Positions 26,014-35,597 of a stretch of DNA of 64,000 nucleotides are shown piece after piece. Numbering within the stretch: position 1 is the first letter of the stretch; the number at the start of each line of letters is the position of its first letter. A program made the translations under genes and the position numbers. Below the pieces are notes generated by a model that did not search any database, was not told the DNA's origin, and saw only the letters and a program-made list of their open reading frames with translations. The stretch comes from UBA5614 sp963667535 (GTDB lineage Bacteria > Cloacimonadota > Cloacimonadia > Cloacimonadales > Cloacimonadaceae): positions 3,162,001-3,226,000 of the forward strand of contig CAXXDU010000002.1 in NCBI GenBank assembly GCA_963667535.2, read 5' to 3'.

Positions 26014-27087
26014 TTAAGTATTTTGGATTCGATAGCCTTGTACCCTACCTGCGTACCTTTCAGAAGATTGAGGATATCTATTGCGCCATTGACTATTTAT
26101 TTCCTCATAAACTTCAGGTAGATAGATTTTGGTACCTATATAAAAACTGCATATTGTGCTTGAAAAATTCTTTTTGAATTTCAGAAGAGAATCATCAGTT
26201 TTATTGGTTCTACCTCCACCAAGATGAAATTTATTTGCCCCCATCTCTATTGCTTTTTTAATCGCTATGTCTAATATAAAATTCGTTACTGAATTATCAT
26301 TGCAGTCGTTTGATCTTCCTGATAAATGATAATGACAGTACAATCCATCCAACAGAAAGATTGCTCCTGCTAATGACACGCCATCCTTGCAGACAATAAC
26401 AACAAAAGATTTATCTTTCAGATTCTTGCCAAAACCTGAAAAGTAATCATTAGGGAATAGATACGATGATTCTGCACCAAGCCTTTTCATGGAAGCATTG
26501 TACAACCTCGAAAACTCAATATAATCTTCAACGCGATTTGTTACTGTATACTGATAATTATTCTTTATTGCCTTGCGTATCATATTCCGGTTCTGAGAAC
26601 TATATTGGTTTGCAAATATGTTATCATATCCTATTTCTAAGTCTAATAATACAGTACTTCTATCATAAATAACGTCTAAATAGTTAGAATGAAAATCCTG
26701 ATTAGCAAGAATAGGATGAAATCTAACAAATTCGCAAACGACCTTTTGTCTTTTAACATATTCTCGGTATGAATCAAAGAAACTATTAATAAACTGGCTA
26801 TCAACAGATGATGTTACTAGGCCATTATAGCCGTAAGCACCCTGAATATCAAAATAGTCATCTTCTAATGCATAGCATAAGGCTATATTGTTTATCAGGA
26901 AAGGAAATAATGCTAAGTCTCTATCTTTTTCAAAGACAAAACACATAGCTTTGCCATCACCCTTTTCTTCATACAGTCGATAATAATCAGGAGAGAAATA
27001 GATATCCTGTTGGCTTTGTGGTAGCCTACAAGTGTATTCAGACCATATTTGTGCCTGGTCTAGTGTTAATATTTGAGAGTTAGTCAT
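26014..27087 (-). CDS. FemAB-like GNAT-fold aminoacyl/acyl transferase
   Basis: A 357-residue protein of the FemAB/BioF2-like GNAT group, made of two GNAT-like halves. QYSSQNRNMIRKAIKNNYQ is the typical linker region, then SRLYNASMKRLGAESSYLFP and MGANKFHLGGGRTNKTDDSL near the C-terminus. FemAB enzymes move an amino acid from aminoacyl-tRNA to peptidoglycan precursors. Homologues inside exopolysaccharide clusters are common and may aminoacylate or acylate amino sugars. The position upstream of PIG-L fits acylation after deacetylation; this is inferred. Confidence 0.82.
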   Translation of the reverse strand: MTNSQILTLDQAQIWSEYTCRLPQSQQDIYFSPDYYRLYEEKGDGKAMCFVFEKDRDLALFPFLINNIALCYALEDDYFDIQGAYGYNGLVTSSVDSQFINSFFDSYREYVKRQKVVCEFVRFHPILANQDFHSNYLDVIYDRSTVLLDLEIGYDNIFANQYSSQNRNMIRKAIKNNYQYTVTNRVEDYIEFSRLYNASMKRLGAESSYLFPNDYFSGFGKNLKDKSFVVIVCKDGVSLAGAIFLLDGLYCHYHLSGRSNDCNDNSVTNFILDIAIKKAIEMGANKFHLGGGRTNKTDDSLLKFKKNFSSTICSFYIGTKIYLPEVYEEINSQWRNRYPQSSERYAGRVQGYRIQNT

Positions 27088-27118
27088 ATAAAGATTTCGT
27101 CATATAGTCAGTATCAGA

Positions 27119-27652
27119 TTATAACGGTTTCAACATACTAAACTCATTTCGAAGAATCGAAAACAGAAGAATGCTTTTGAATTCTCCATTTTTAAAGACG
27201 TCACTACGTAAGATGCCGTCCTGCTTGAAACCTAGGGAGATTAGCATTTTTTTTGTAATCTCGTGTTCCTCTAGGCAATATCCGTAACATTTATTTATTG
27301 GATATTGTTCAAAAATGTAATTGAGCATCAGTTTTGCCGCATCTGTAGCAAAGCCCTTCCCCCACATTGTTTTATCGCCAATTATCGTTCCACCCCATTC
27401 TACCTTTTGGTTTCTTAGATCAATGTCATTTATACTCGTGTATCCAATCATACGATTATCATCGATTAGACAGATTGCTAAATATATGTTTCTACTATCA
27501 TTGTTGGATTTATCTTCAACCCATTGCTTTTCTCTAACCTTAGAGACAAAAAAATGGTTCCCGCACAAACTCCTTGATATATCTTCATCTTGGCGCCACT
27601 GAGAAATAAGTACATAGTCTTCCGGCTCTAAAGCCCTAAGATATATTTTCAT
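27119..27652 (-). CDS. RimL/PseH-type N-acetyltransferase
   Basis: A 177-residue single-domain GNAT. IYLRALEPEDYVLISQW is the RimJ/RimL-type start, MWGKGFATDAAKLML binds CoA, and CLEEHEITKKMLISLGFKQDG is motif B. Size and architecture match PseH/LegH-type amino-sugar acetyltransferases. Its ATG overlaps the end of a DegT-like aminotransferase gene by 4 nt. The most economical role is N-acetylation of the 4-amino sugar made by LegB/LegC-type enzymes encoded just upstream. Confidence 0.82.
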   Translation of the reverse strand: MKIYLRALEPEDYVLISQWRQDEDISRSLCGNHFFVSKVREKQWVEDKSNNDSRNIYLAICLIDDNRMIGYTSINDIDLRNQKVEWGGTIIGDKTMWGKGFATDAAKLMLNYIFEQYPINKCYGYCLEEHEITKKMLISLGFKQDGILRSDVFKNGEFKSILLFSILRNEFSMLKPL

Positions 27653-28716
27653 GATATTACCTCCTGAAGTTTACAGATGTATTCAGTCAAATCCGGTAGT
27701 TGTATATTAACTGGCAAGGTCAATGCATGATTCTGTAAGTCCCATGAATAATCATGCTCTTTTGTGCTAATTTCTTTAGGTAGCAGCCAATGCAAGGGAC
27801 AATGAATATCTGCCTTATGTAGTTCTATTTTTTTTTTATCACGATCACTTAAGTATATTGCCATTCCCAATGGCACAATATCCTGAGTTACGTTAAGAAC
27901 TAAGTCTAGTTTTAACTCGGTATGCAATGCTTTATAGACAATCTTGCGGTCTTTCCCCATCGCTTCGAAATCCAATCTATTTAAAAGAACTTTGTTACAA
28001 TATAACATGCCGATTATGCCATCTTTGTGATAGTTGTTATTAGAAATATCGAGGTGTCTCAGGAATGTATCGGGCTTAAACAAACCGTAGTGTACATGAC
28101 AATATCTTAAAATCTGTGCATATCTTTTATGAAAAAGAAACGCTTTTATGGGTTTATATACTGGTATGAATTTGAGAGGTGCCTTAGAAAAAAGTACACT
28201 TGCCTCAAATGGAGTATATTTTCTGACACTGTTCATACAATAATCAGCGTAAATGTCTGCTTCATTATCCAACCAGGAATGCACTGAATCCTGTATGACT
28301 TTTATCCCTTTTGCTTGGAGACTGGTTACGATATTAGCAAGGTATTCTTTTTGTGAGAAACCAAAATAGTCGATAAATAAAACTGCCTTTAACCCTGGCT
28401 TAGTCTTGCGGTCAATATCCTCAAGATCAGGCAATAGCCCTTCTTTCATTTTATAAAAGTCAAATTTTATGCCAACTTCTTGAAAAGGCTCAATAATGGT
28501 ATGGCACAAATATGAAGGAAGAAGAACGTAATCGCGTTTTTCGAATTTGAGATTCTGAACAATAACCCTGATTGAGTAATAAGCCCCGAAGGTATAATAT
28601 TTGTGATAACCTTGAAGCTTTGCACCATATTTTGAGAATTGATGCAGATCAGGTTCAGATATTAATAGCGGCGAGAACAGTGATTCTCCCCCTACAATCA
28701 GTTTATGTGCAAACAT
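27649..28716 (-). CDS. Divergent DegT/DnrJ-type PLP aminotransferase-fold protein
   Basis: A 355-residue fold-type I PLP protein. YVLLPSYLCHTIIEPFQEVG and VLFIDYFGFSQKE (the Asp before the cofactor) are followed by VIQDSVHSWLD. YCMNSVRKYTPFEASVLFSK contains the probable Schiff-base lysine in SVRKYTP. It belongs to the distant DegT-like group found in polysaccharide clusters, without the usual GEGG segment. It could aminate a keto-sugar or act in a non-sugar pathway. It lies 2 nt after the LegC-like gene and overlaps the GNAT gene by 4 nt. Confidence 0.72.
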   Translation of the reverse strand: MFAHKLIVGGESLFSPLLISEPDLHQFSKYGAKLQGYHKYYTFGAYYSIRVIVQNLKFEKRDYVLLPSYLCHTIIEPFQEVGIKFDFYKMKEGLLPDLEDIDRKTKPGLKAVLFIDYFGFSQKEYLANIVTSLQAKGIKVIQDSVHSWLDNEADIYADYCMNSVRKYTPFEASVLFSKAPLKFIPVYKPIKAFLFHKRYAQILRYCHVHYGLFKPDTFLRHLDISNNNYHKDGIIGMLYCNKVLLNRLDFEAMGKDRKIVYKALHTELKLDLVLNVTQDIVPLGMAIYLSDRDKKKIELHKADIHCPLHWLLPKEISTKEHDYSWDLQNHALTLPVNIQLPDLTEYICKLQEVIS

Positions 28717-28718
28717 CG

Positions 28719-29927
28719 TTAGTGCGGTATTGTATAAGACATCATTCTGGCAGAACTTGGAATATTCGCCAGATTATCAGCTAATTGTTCTGAAGTATTT
28801 AAACGTCCATTTATTGAATTCTTGAACATCTTAAGTTTGTTCATCAAAATCCAGGTAGGTCGGGTAATTACTTTGTTCTCATTGGTTTCTTTTAAAAATT
28901 CATCTCTGATGTCTTGACCTTCAAATATTATTGCATTAAGCCAATAATTTGAAATGCAGTATTCAGGTTCACTTACAAATTCTATCTCGTTCTGCTGCGC
29001 AAAAAACTCCTTGTATTTATGAGTTATCTCCCTTTTACTTTTTAGAATATCCGGAAGCAACTCCATCTGTGCACAGCCCAAAGCAGCATTTATATTGGGT
29101 AAGCGATAGTTATAGCCTACGTAGTCGTGTTCGTATTTCCAGGCATGTTTAATCTTGGCTTGGGTAGTAAGATGTTTAGCTAATTTTCCCAATTCATCGT
29201 TATTGGTCAAAATCATTCCACCACCACCGGTAGTAATTGTTTTATTGCCATTAAAGCTAAGCGTACTCATCAATCCGAATGTGCCTGTATGCTGAGCCTT
29301 ATAATAACTTCCGATGGATTCAGCAGCATCCTCAACCACAGGAATATAATAGTTATTACAAATAGAGACAATTCTATCAATTTCACATGGATGTCCGAAT
29401 GTGTGCATAGGTACACATGCGCTTATATGCCTTTTTGTCAGTTTATGAATACATTGGAAAGCCGGTTGGAAATCTAATCCATCTGAACTCTCAATATCTG
29501 CTTTGACTACTTCACAATTTTCTGATAGCCAGGTTTCCAGCGCTTCAGCAGATAGCCCCAAAGTTTTTTTATCAACATCCATAAACACAGGTTCAGCTCC
29601 GCAGTAAGATATAGCATTACAAGTTGCAATAAATGTGAGAGGCTGAGTAATCACCAAATCGCCTCTTTTTACTCCGCTTAGCATCAAAGCTATATGTAGA
29701 GCAGCAGTTCCATTTACAGTGGCTATAGCATATTTAACGCCAGTATAATCCCGAATCATCTCTTCAAAACGGTCAACATACTTTCCCACAGATGATACAA
29801 AAGTACTTTCTATACAATCGAGCACATACTTCTTTTCATTACCGGCAAAGACAGGCTCATGAAGCGGTATGATATCTTTATCCTGATACAAAGAACGGAT
29901 AAAATCAATTATTGGCTGGAAGTCCAT
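28719..29927 (-). CDS. legC: LegC-type sugar aminotransferase
   Basis: A 402-residue DegT/DnrJ/EryC1 aminotransferase. The N-terminal FVSSVGKYVDRFEEMI, AIATVNGTAALHIALML, VVEDAAESIGSYYK and STLSFNGNKTITTGGGGMI (Schiff-base Lys in GNKT) match LegC-family enzymes. They make the 4-amino group of UDP-4-amino-4,6-dideoxy-GlcNAc from the 4-keto sugar. The dehydratase partner is the next gene upstream, 52 nt away. The symbol rests on family resemblance. No LegG/LegI homologue is in the window, so the product need not be legionaminic acid. Confidence 0.82.
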   Translation of the reverse strand: MDFQPIIDFIRSLYQDKDIIPLHEPVFAGNEKKYVLDCIESTFVSSVGKYVDRFEEMIRDYTGVKYAIATVNGTAALHIALMLSGVKRGDLVITQPLTFIATCNAISYCGAEPVFMDVDKKTLGLSAEALETWLSENCEVVKADIESSDGLDFQPAFQCIHKLTKRHISACVPMHTFGHPCEIDRIVSICNNYYIPVVEDAAESIGSYYKAQHTGTFGLMSTLSFNGNKTITTGGGGMILTNNDELGKLAKHLTTQAKIKHAWKYEHDYVGYNYRLPNINAALGCAQMELLPDILKSKREITHKYKEFFAQQNEIEFVSEPEYCISNYWLNAIIFEGQDIRDEFLKETNENKVITRPTWILMNKLKMFKNSINGRLNTSEQLADNLANIPSSARMMSYTIPH

Positions 29928-29979
29928 ATTTTGATTTTCCTATTGATTCATAAAATCACTTGTTGACTATTTCAACAAT

Positions 29980-30957
29980 CTAAATATTATAAATTCCTGT
30001 CTTATATTTGGCAAGATTTTCAGGCTTGGTAAACCAAGCTATTGTCTTTTCTAAGCCCTGTTTAATCTCATTCTCAGGTACAAACCCTGTTAAATCCTTG
30101 ATTTTTGTATTGTCACACCATAACCGGTGAACTTCAGAATTCTGAGGTCTGATTCTTTGTTCATCAAGTCTAAAAGTGACATTACTTTGCATGATTTCTC
30201 TGATTAAATTCATGGTTTCCAGGATAGATATCTCGTAGTTTGAACCTATGTTCACGGTCATGCCAATTGCTTTTTCACATTCAGACAGGGCAATAAAACC
30301 ACGACAGGTATCAGTAACATAATTAAAATCACGGGTAGGGGTTACATCCCCGAGCTTTATATCTTTTATTCCGGATGCTATCTGAGAAATTATTGTGGGT
30401 ATTACCGCCCTGCTTGATTGTCTTGGTCCAAAAGTATTAAAAGGACGGGCGATAATAACAGGGAAATTAAAAGCATTGTAAAAGCTCATGGCAATGGCAT
30501 CTGCGCCTATTTTGCTGGCACTGTAAGGTGATTGGGGTTGCAGTGGATGCTTCTCGTCTATCGGCACATATTGAGCAGTGCCATAAACTTCACTGGTAGA
30601 TGTATTTATTAATAGTTTGACTCCATTATCCATGGCAGCCTGGCAGACATTAAGTGTGCCTATCACATTGGTATCAATATAGCTTTGAGGTGCTACATAA
30701 GAATAGGGAATCGCAATCAAAGCAGCCAGATGAAAAACATAATCGATATCCTTGGTCAGATTTCTGCAAAAATGTGGATCACGGATGTCTCCACAGACTA
30801 TTTCCAGATTATCTGTATGTTCTATATCTTCCAGCCAGCCCCAGGAATTGAAGGAATTATATTGCGTTAATGCCCGAACTTTATGACCTTGTTTTAAAAG
30901 CATTTCTGTTAAGTGAGAGCCGATAAAACCATCAGCTCCGGTAACCAGAATCTTCAT
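29980..30957 (-). CDS. legB: LegB-type UDP-GlcNAc 4,6-dehydratase
   Basis: A 325-residue extended SDR. ILVTGADGFIGSHLTEML is the NAD site, TSTSEVYGTAQY and SPYSASKIGADAIAMSF (YxxxK) are catalytic, and IIARPFNTFGPRQSSRAVI is substrate-side. The last motif is typical of LegB/RmlB-like enzymes and converts UDP-GlcNAc to the 4-keto-6-deoxy sugar. Its stop is adjacent to the nucleotidyltransferase start region and it is followed by the LegC-like gene, a conserved pair. It probably supplies a 4-amino-4,6-dideoxy hexosamine for the polymer. Confidence 0.85.
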   Translation of the reverse strand: MKILVTGADGFIGSHLTEMLLKQGHKVRALTQYNSFNSWGWLEDIEHTDNLEIVCGDIRDPHFCRNLTKDIDYVFHLAALIAIPYSYVAPQSYIDTNVIGTLNVCQAAMDNGVKLLINTSTSEVYGTAQYVPIDEKHPLQPQSPYSASKIGADAIAMSFYNAFNFPVIIARPFNTFGPRQSSRAVIPTIISQIASGIKDIKLGDVTPTRDFNYVTDTCRGFIALSECEKAIGMTVNIGSNYEISILETMNLIREIMQSNVTFRLDEQRIRPQNSEVHRLWCDNTKIKDLTGFVPENEIKQGLEKTIAWFTKPENLAKYKTGIYNI

Positions 30958-31662
30958 CTATTCTTCCTCACCTTTAAAATGTTCATCGTAAATCTGTTGC
31001 GCTTTTTCATAATCGTCAATTCTGCCTATATCCAGCCAATATTCTTTAATCGGAAATCTGGTTATTTTATACTTCAATGCCAGCATTTTTAGTATTAGTT
31101 TATCCATATCATATTGCTGATTATCCGGAATCAGGCTTAGTATTTCCGGCTTGAAAACATAAACCCCTGCAAGGATTGTTGTAATGAAATCAGGTTTCTC
31201 TTCGATTCCGGTAACCAAGTCTCCTTCAAAAAAAATGTTGCCAAATTGAAACGGTGTTGTTATCTCTTTGGTCCCAATCGTAAGTATTGAATCTTTATTA
31301 CAGGCAAATTCGTACATATTGCGATAGTTGAGCAGAGTAAGAACATCTCCGTTCATCACCAGAAAAGGCTCTGTCAGATGCTTTTCCAATAGTTTCACAG
31401 GTCCTGCTGTGCCCAGCGGTTTTTCTTCCTTGCTGATAATCAGTTTTACCCCGTATTTGGAGCCATCACCAAAAAAATTCTCAATATAACTGGATTTGTA
31501 GTTTGTCGCTAAGAATATCTCTTCAAACCCATATTTCTTTAGGTGCTCAATCTGAATCTCTAAAACTGCTTTTTCACCTATTGGCAGTAAAGGCTTAGGT
31601 ATTACTTCTGTAAAAGGCTTCAGCCTCGTCCCAAGTCCTCCGGAGAGAATTATCGCCTTCAT
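30958..31662 (-). CDS. Sugar-1-phosphate nucleotidyltransferase
   Basis: A 234-residue NTP_transferase. It begins AIILSGGLGTRLKPFTEVIP, the nucleotide loop, then KPLLPIGEKAVLE and EEKPLGTAGPVKLL. FLVMNGDVLT is the Mg site and VYVFKPEILS and YWLDIGRIDDYEKA lie near the end. It resembles the guanylyl/uridylyl transferases near leg genes (PtmE-like catalytic part, here without CBS domains) and HddC. It makes an NDP-sugar. The ATG is directly downstream of the polymerase gene by 31 nt. Confidence 0.86.
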   Translation of the reverse strand: MKAIILSGGLGTRLKPFTEVIPKPLLPIGEKAVLEIQIEHLKKYGFEEIFLATNYKSSYIENFFGDGSKYGVKLIISKEEKPLGTAGPVKLLEKHLTEPFLVMNGDVLTLLNYRNMYEFACNKDSILTIGTKEITTPFQFGNIFFEGDLVTGIEEKPDFITTILAGVYVFKPEILSLIPDNQQYDMDKLILKMLALKYKITRFPIKEYWLDIGRIDDYEKAQQIYDEHFKGEEE

Positions 31663-31693
31663 AATTCACGTCCCATTAATAATGCACTTGTCA

Positions 31694-32950
31694 TCATATT
31701 CTCACCTTTTGTAAATAGGATATTTTATCTTCGTAGTGTTTCATTAAAATTATCGCCACCATTGTTCCTGGATCCACCAAACTCGCACCATTAGAAAATC
31801 CCCCGGCAACAAGAGCTACAAACATCAAGAAATATCCATAATTCTTTGTCTTTTTCCCTAGTCTATAGCTGTTTTTTATAAGCATAACCAACAACATATA
31901 GTACCAAATCGAGCCAATTATCCCATAAGTTATAAAGGGCCAAATATTCCCGATTAAAATATTCCCACTTCTTCTGCCCAAGAAACTATAGTATGAGCCG
32001 GAATTCTTTGACATATTTATACCTAACAGAAAGAAATCGTTAAAGAACCTTGAAAACGCAGCCCAGCCAAGCGATCGTTGTTGCCAGGAACCATACTGTA
32101 TCCCGCCAACCTCTTTATCCAGGTAACGGTACTGAACAACATCAAGTAATGGAAAGCCGGCATACAACAGGATACCCAGACAAATCAAGAGAACTAAGAC
32201 TATGGTTACCTGATTTGAGGTTTTATCGAACAGTCTGTAAATCTGTGAAGAAATTATCAAATAGGATACCAGAATCCATCTTTGCCGGGAAACTAAACAA
32301 TAAATCAGGAGAGCAACCACGAGTAGAGCTATATTCCTGACACTCTTCTTCTTTTCAATTAAATGACCCAGAACAACAGCATAAAACGCCATAACAGAAT
32401 ATCCGCCGGCAGTAAAATTAACATAAGACCAAATGGAAGACAGCCTGTATTGGGTTTTATTATATTTGTCCCAGCTAAAGCTGGTTTCTACTATTTTACT
32501 AACCAAAAAAAGAGGATTATAAAACTCCTGTATGAGTGAGACAAGTAAACTGATGCCGATTAAATACAGCATCCAGACCATAGCCTTATTATATGTCTTA
32601 TCCGTAATTGAGGAACTATGCAGAATCAAAAAGAATATACAAATGATAGATTCGCTTCCAAGAATAATCCTGGAATTTGTCCCGGAAAGCATTGGTATCA
32701 TCAAGGTAGCAATATAGTAAAGAACAGCCATGATAAAGTACTTGGAGATACGCAATTGCGGGCTCTTTACCAATATCATAACCAGCAATAATATAGCAAT
32801 TCCGCGGCCTAAAACGATTGAGCCGTGTATAGCCCAAATCTTTTCCGAAATGAATCCTATTAAAGGAGACAATAGAAAGCCAAAAACAACTACAGTAATC
32901 CATCTGTTTTGATTAGTGTGATTGTCTATTAACAGTGTTTTTTCTTTCAT
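31694..32950 (-). CDS. Wzy-like O-antigen/exopolysaccharide polymerase
   Basis: A 418-residue integral membrane protein with about 11-12 hydrophobic segments and little sequence identity to known families, as usual for Wzy. LLVVALLIYCLVSRQRWIL and LLILICLGILLYAGF-type helices surround a long loop near residues 265-315 that carries FFLLGINMSKNSGSYYSFLG. It is placed beside a flippase, glycosyltransferases and a nucleotidyltransferase, so repeat-unit polymerisation or ligation in the periplasm is the likely role. Ligase (WaaL) activity is the main alternative. Confidence 0.75.
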   Translation of the reverse strand: MKEKTLLIDNHTNQNRWITVVVFGFLLSPLIGFISEKIWAIHGSIVLGRGIAILLLVMILVKSPQLRISKYFIMAVLYYIATLMIPMLSGTNSRIILGSESIICIFFLILHSSSITDKTYNKAMVWMLYLIGISLLVSLIQEFYNPLFLVSKIVETSFSWDKYNKTQYRLSSIWSYVNFTAGGYSVMAFYAVVLGHLIEKKKSVRNIALLVVALLIYCLVSRQRWILVSYLIISSQIYRLFDKTSNQVTIVLVLLICLGILLYAGFPLLDVVQYRYLDKEVGGIQYGSWQQRSLGWAAFSRFFNDFFLLGINMSKNSGSYYSFLGRRSGNILIGNIWPFITYGIIGSIWYYMLLVMLIKNSYRLGKKTKNYGYFLMFVALVAGGFSNGASLVDPGTMVAIILMKHYEDKISYLQKVRI

Positions 32951-33001
32951 CTACCTATCGAATCAGTAAGATAAACTAACCATTACTTTTCATAATTTCT
33001 T

Positions 33002-34561
33002 TTAATTGGGGATAATGCCATTATTTTCTATAGCGATATTGCGATAGGGCACATAGTCAACTATATCTTTATATTCATCATAGTGCGGATCATTGGGATC
33101 CTCGTTATGATAATCCCAAATCAACAATGCAATACTTGCTGAATTGGTCTCGAAAAAATAGTTATTTTCACAGTTGTTTACGATAAACTCCGGATTATAC
33201 CATGTTGTTTTTGATTTAATTGCATAATCAGTGCAATGCAGGTTATTATTATTTGCCCGGAAATGTGATGGGTACCAATTCATTCTGACTGTATTTAATA
33301 TACCGGTTTTCCCCTGGATATTGCAGTATTGAATAGTTGTATTGCATCTGCCGGCTGATTCGATTGCTATATTTGATGCAGCACAATCACAACGCTCAAC
33401 CAAGCTTGTTGTGTCAAATATATTTTGGATATCCCTGGCTGAGTTGTTATAGAAATAGCAGTTTTTAACGTTTGCGTCTGTACTCGTATGTTGTCTAATG
33501 CCAATGACATTAGACAGAAAGACATTCTCGGATATCAGAGTTTGATGACAACCGGTTAAATTGATGCCTCCACTATCCAGATTGTCGCTCAAAATTACAT
33601 TTGATTGCGTTATCGTGATATTATCGCATTCAACTATGTGTATCCCTATACCGCAATTTCTAAAAATCATATTCTTAATATCAATATTTGAGGTTTGCAC
33701 GTTCCAGCCATTCAAAGCGAAGGTAGTAATTACCGATTGAATCATGTTGTTTTCTACAGGGATATCGGGGTTAAAATAGATGCCATCAAAGCGTAATATA
33801 TCGGATGCTGGTACTTGCGTTGTCTCATACATCTTATCTGCAGAAGTGATAATGCTATAGTCATCAGTAATCTGCCCTGCATTGACAGATGTTAAAAGTG
33901 TGATTCTCATATTGGGTTTGACCCAGATATAAGCGGAAGACTCAATTACAGCATTTCCAACAAAGGAAATATTGTTGTCGACCAGATAGCTATGATTTGA
34001 CTGGAAAGTATAAGTATCCAAAGCAAAACCATGCAATGTGCGTACAGGATACAATTCTGTCGTACTTTTTCCAGTCCTTCCTGCAATACTGCTTTTTTTT
34101 GCAGAGGCAAGAGTATTCTGCCCACTGACGATTTCCAAATCACAATAATATCTTACACCCCATCCATCTTTCAGGATGGCAAGATTGTAGTTTCCCCGCG
34201 TTACTTTATTTAATTGAAAAGAACCGTCAGCCGATGTAGTTGTTACCATTACAGGATTTTGCAACCGATGGTCAAATTCTGTTCTTTCACTGATGGGAAT
34301 GCCTACATTCGGGTATTGACTATTGATTCGTACCAGCGTCGTATCAAACTTTACTGCTTTATACAGAGCAACTGTAACCCCTGCATAATCAACCGGATTA
34401 TTGGCAGTATCACCTGTATCATTGACCAATATAACACTACCTGTCAATGAGCCTGTCTTAGTCTTTGTTGTGTGTGAGCACCCGGTTAATAACATGGATG
34501 CTAAAATCAACAGTGAGCCCAAAACGATGATTAACCGTAGGTGGGAATTGGATTTCTTCAT
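33002..34561 (-). CDS. Beta-helix lipoprotein with carboxypeptidase-regulatory-like N-terminus
   Basis: A 519-residue lipoprotein. The signal sequence ends in LLTGC near residue 28, a lipobox. Residues about 35-140 resemble an Ig-like regulatory fold (SLTGSVILVNDTGDTAN and SADGSFQLNKVTRGNYN). From about 180, short repeats such as NIDIKNMIFRNCGIGIHIVE and NITITQSNVILS indicate a right-handed parallel beta-helix, as in NosD/pectate-lyase-like proteins. Such proteins bind or modify polyanionic glycans (compare AlgG/AlgX systems). It is the first gene of the leftward operon, beside the divergent control region. No catalytic residues can be assigned. Confidence 0.82.
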   Translation of the reverse strand: MKKSNSHLRLIIVLGSLLILASMLLTGCSHTTKTKTGSLTGSVILVNDTGDTANNPVDYAGVTVALYKAVKFDTTLVRINSQYPNVGIPISERTEFDHRLQNPVMVTTTSADGSFQLNKVTRGNYNLAILKDGWGVRYYCDLEIVSGQNTLASAKKSSIAGRTGKSTTELYPVRTLHGFALDTYTFQSNHSYLVDNNISFVGNAVIESSAYIWVKPNMRITLLTSVNAGQITDDYSIITSADKMYETTQVPASDILRFDGIYFNPDIPVENNMIQSVITTFALNGWNVQTSNIDIKNMIFRNCGIGIHIVECDNITITQSNVILSDNLDSGGINLTGCHQTLISENVFLSNVIGIRQHTSTDANVKNCYFYNNSARDIQNIFDTTSLVERCDCAASNIAIESAGRCNTTIQYCNIQGKTGILNTVRMNWYPSHFRANNNNLHCTDYAIKSKTTWYNPEFIVNNCENNYFFETNSASIALLIWDYHNEDPNDPHYDEYKDIVDYVPYRNIAIENNGIIPN

Positions 34562-35217
34562 ATTGGAACCTTCCCTTTGTGCGTTTTGATTATTCGATAC
34601 AATGATACATTAATACAGCTTCGCCCCATAACTTACAGACTGATGCTGAAAGAATCAGGAAAACACTATATACGGATATTATAAAAACTAATCTAATGGA
34701 TTAAGAAAAATAACCATTTCAGATTAGTAGAATTTGCTTTTAACAAAAAAATGAAGTCTGTTTCCAGATATAGAGGACAATGGCTGTCATAGCGCTTTGC
34801 TGAGCTGATTTGTACGTATGCTTCTAATCTATGCATATCATTAATTAAGCTTCCTCAGTATATCATTCTTAGCATTTTTCTGGTCAAAACTTCTTTGTGT
34901 CATTATCTATGAATAGAGCATACATGTCAATGCTTTTTTCAATCACAAGCCTGCACGATTTGAAAGGATTAAAGTAAAATTATAGAGGCACAGCAAAAAA
35001 GCAATAGCAACAAAATGAGGCATTTATACTGAACTATGTTGGAAATCTTTGGCATATTAGTTGGTTTTTTAGTTTCTCACTATCTATCATTTATCTTAGC
35101 TTATTAGTTTCTCTTTCTCTTATTCTGCATTAATCTTTCTTTAAGTGAGCAGAGATTGTGCATAATATACGTGGATGCTGCGCCTTTGCTGCTCCAATGA
35201 TTCGCCCATGTTCATTG

Positions 35218-35262
35218 GGGTGTCATCTGGGTGTCATGTGGGTGTCATGTGGGTGTCTTAAG
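35218..35262 (+). repeat. 11-bp tandem repeats, about four units
   Basis: The unit gggtgtcatgt is repeated at 35218, 35229 and 35240, with a fourth decayed copy (gggtgtcttaa) from 35251. The first copy differs by one base. An 11-bp period is close to one helical turn, which would put copies on one face of the DNA. It lies about 380 bp ahead of the DltX-like gene, in the divergent control region. Function is unknown. Confidence 0.75.
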
Positions 35263-35567
35263 GACAAACTATGTTCACTTAGAAATAAATGAAAGAAGAA
35301 TGAAAGATAAATGAGCAAGGAATTTTGAGGTGAAGTGTCTATCAGAAAAAAAATAGCCAAAATAGAAAATACAGGTTTTGTTCTCATTCATTTATGCAGT
35401 TGTTTGTCCATAATTGGGGATGAGCGTTAATCGACTATCTTAGAGGCTGGATCATTTATTGCTAATATTGAGCACGATCAATCCTTTATCTCTTGAAAGA
35501 AAGGCTTGTAAGATAATTTTATAAGTACGTGTAACCATCATATAAGCAGTTCATTCAGATTTCGTGC

Positions 35568-35597
35568 TTGACAAAAGGATGAGATTCACAGTAAAAA
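35568..35597 (+). promoter_or_regulatory. Candidate promoter for the Dlt-like operon
   Basis: A perfect TTGACA at 35568-35573 is followed, 18 nt later, by a weak TAAAAA (35592-35597). It lies 45 nt upstream of the DltX-like gene start. The -10 match is poor (4 of 6), and a better TATATA further on is badly spaced. It is a candidate only. Confidence 0.3.

Noticed and set aside
28719..30957. Full legionaminic acid pathway
   Set aside because: No LegG, LegI or LegF homologue is visible in the window; only the first two steps are supported.
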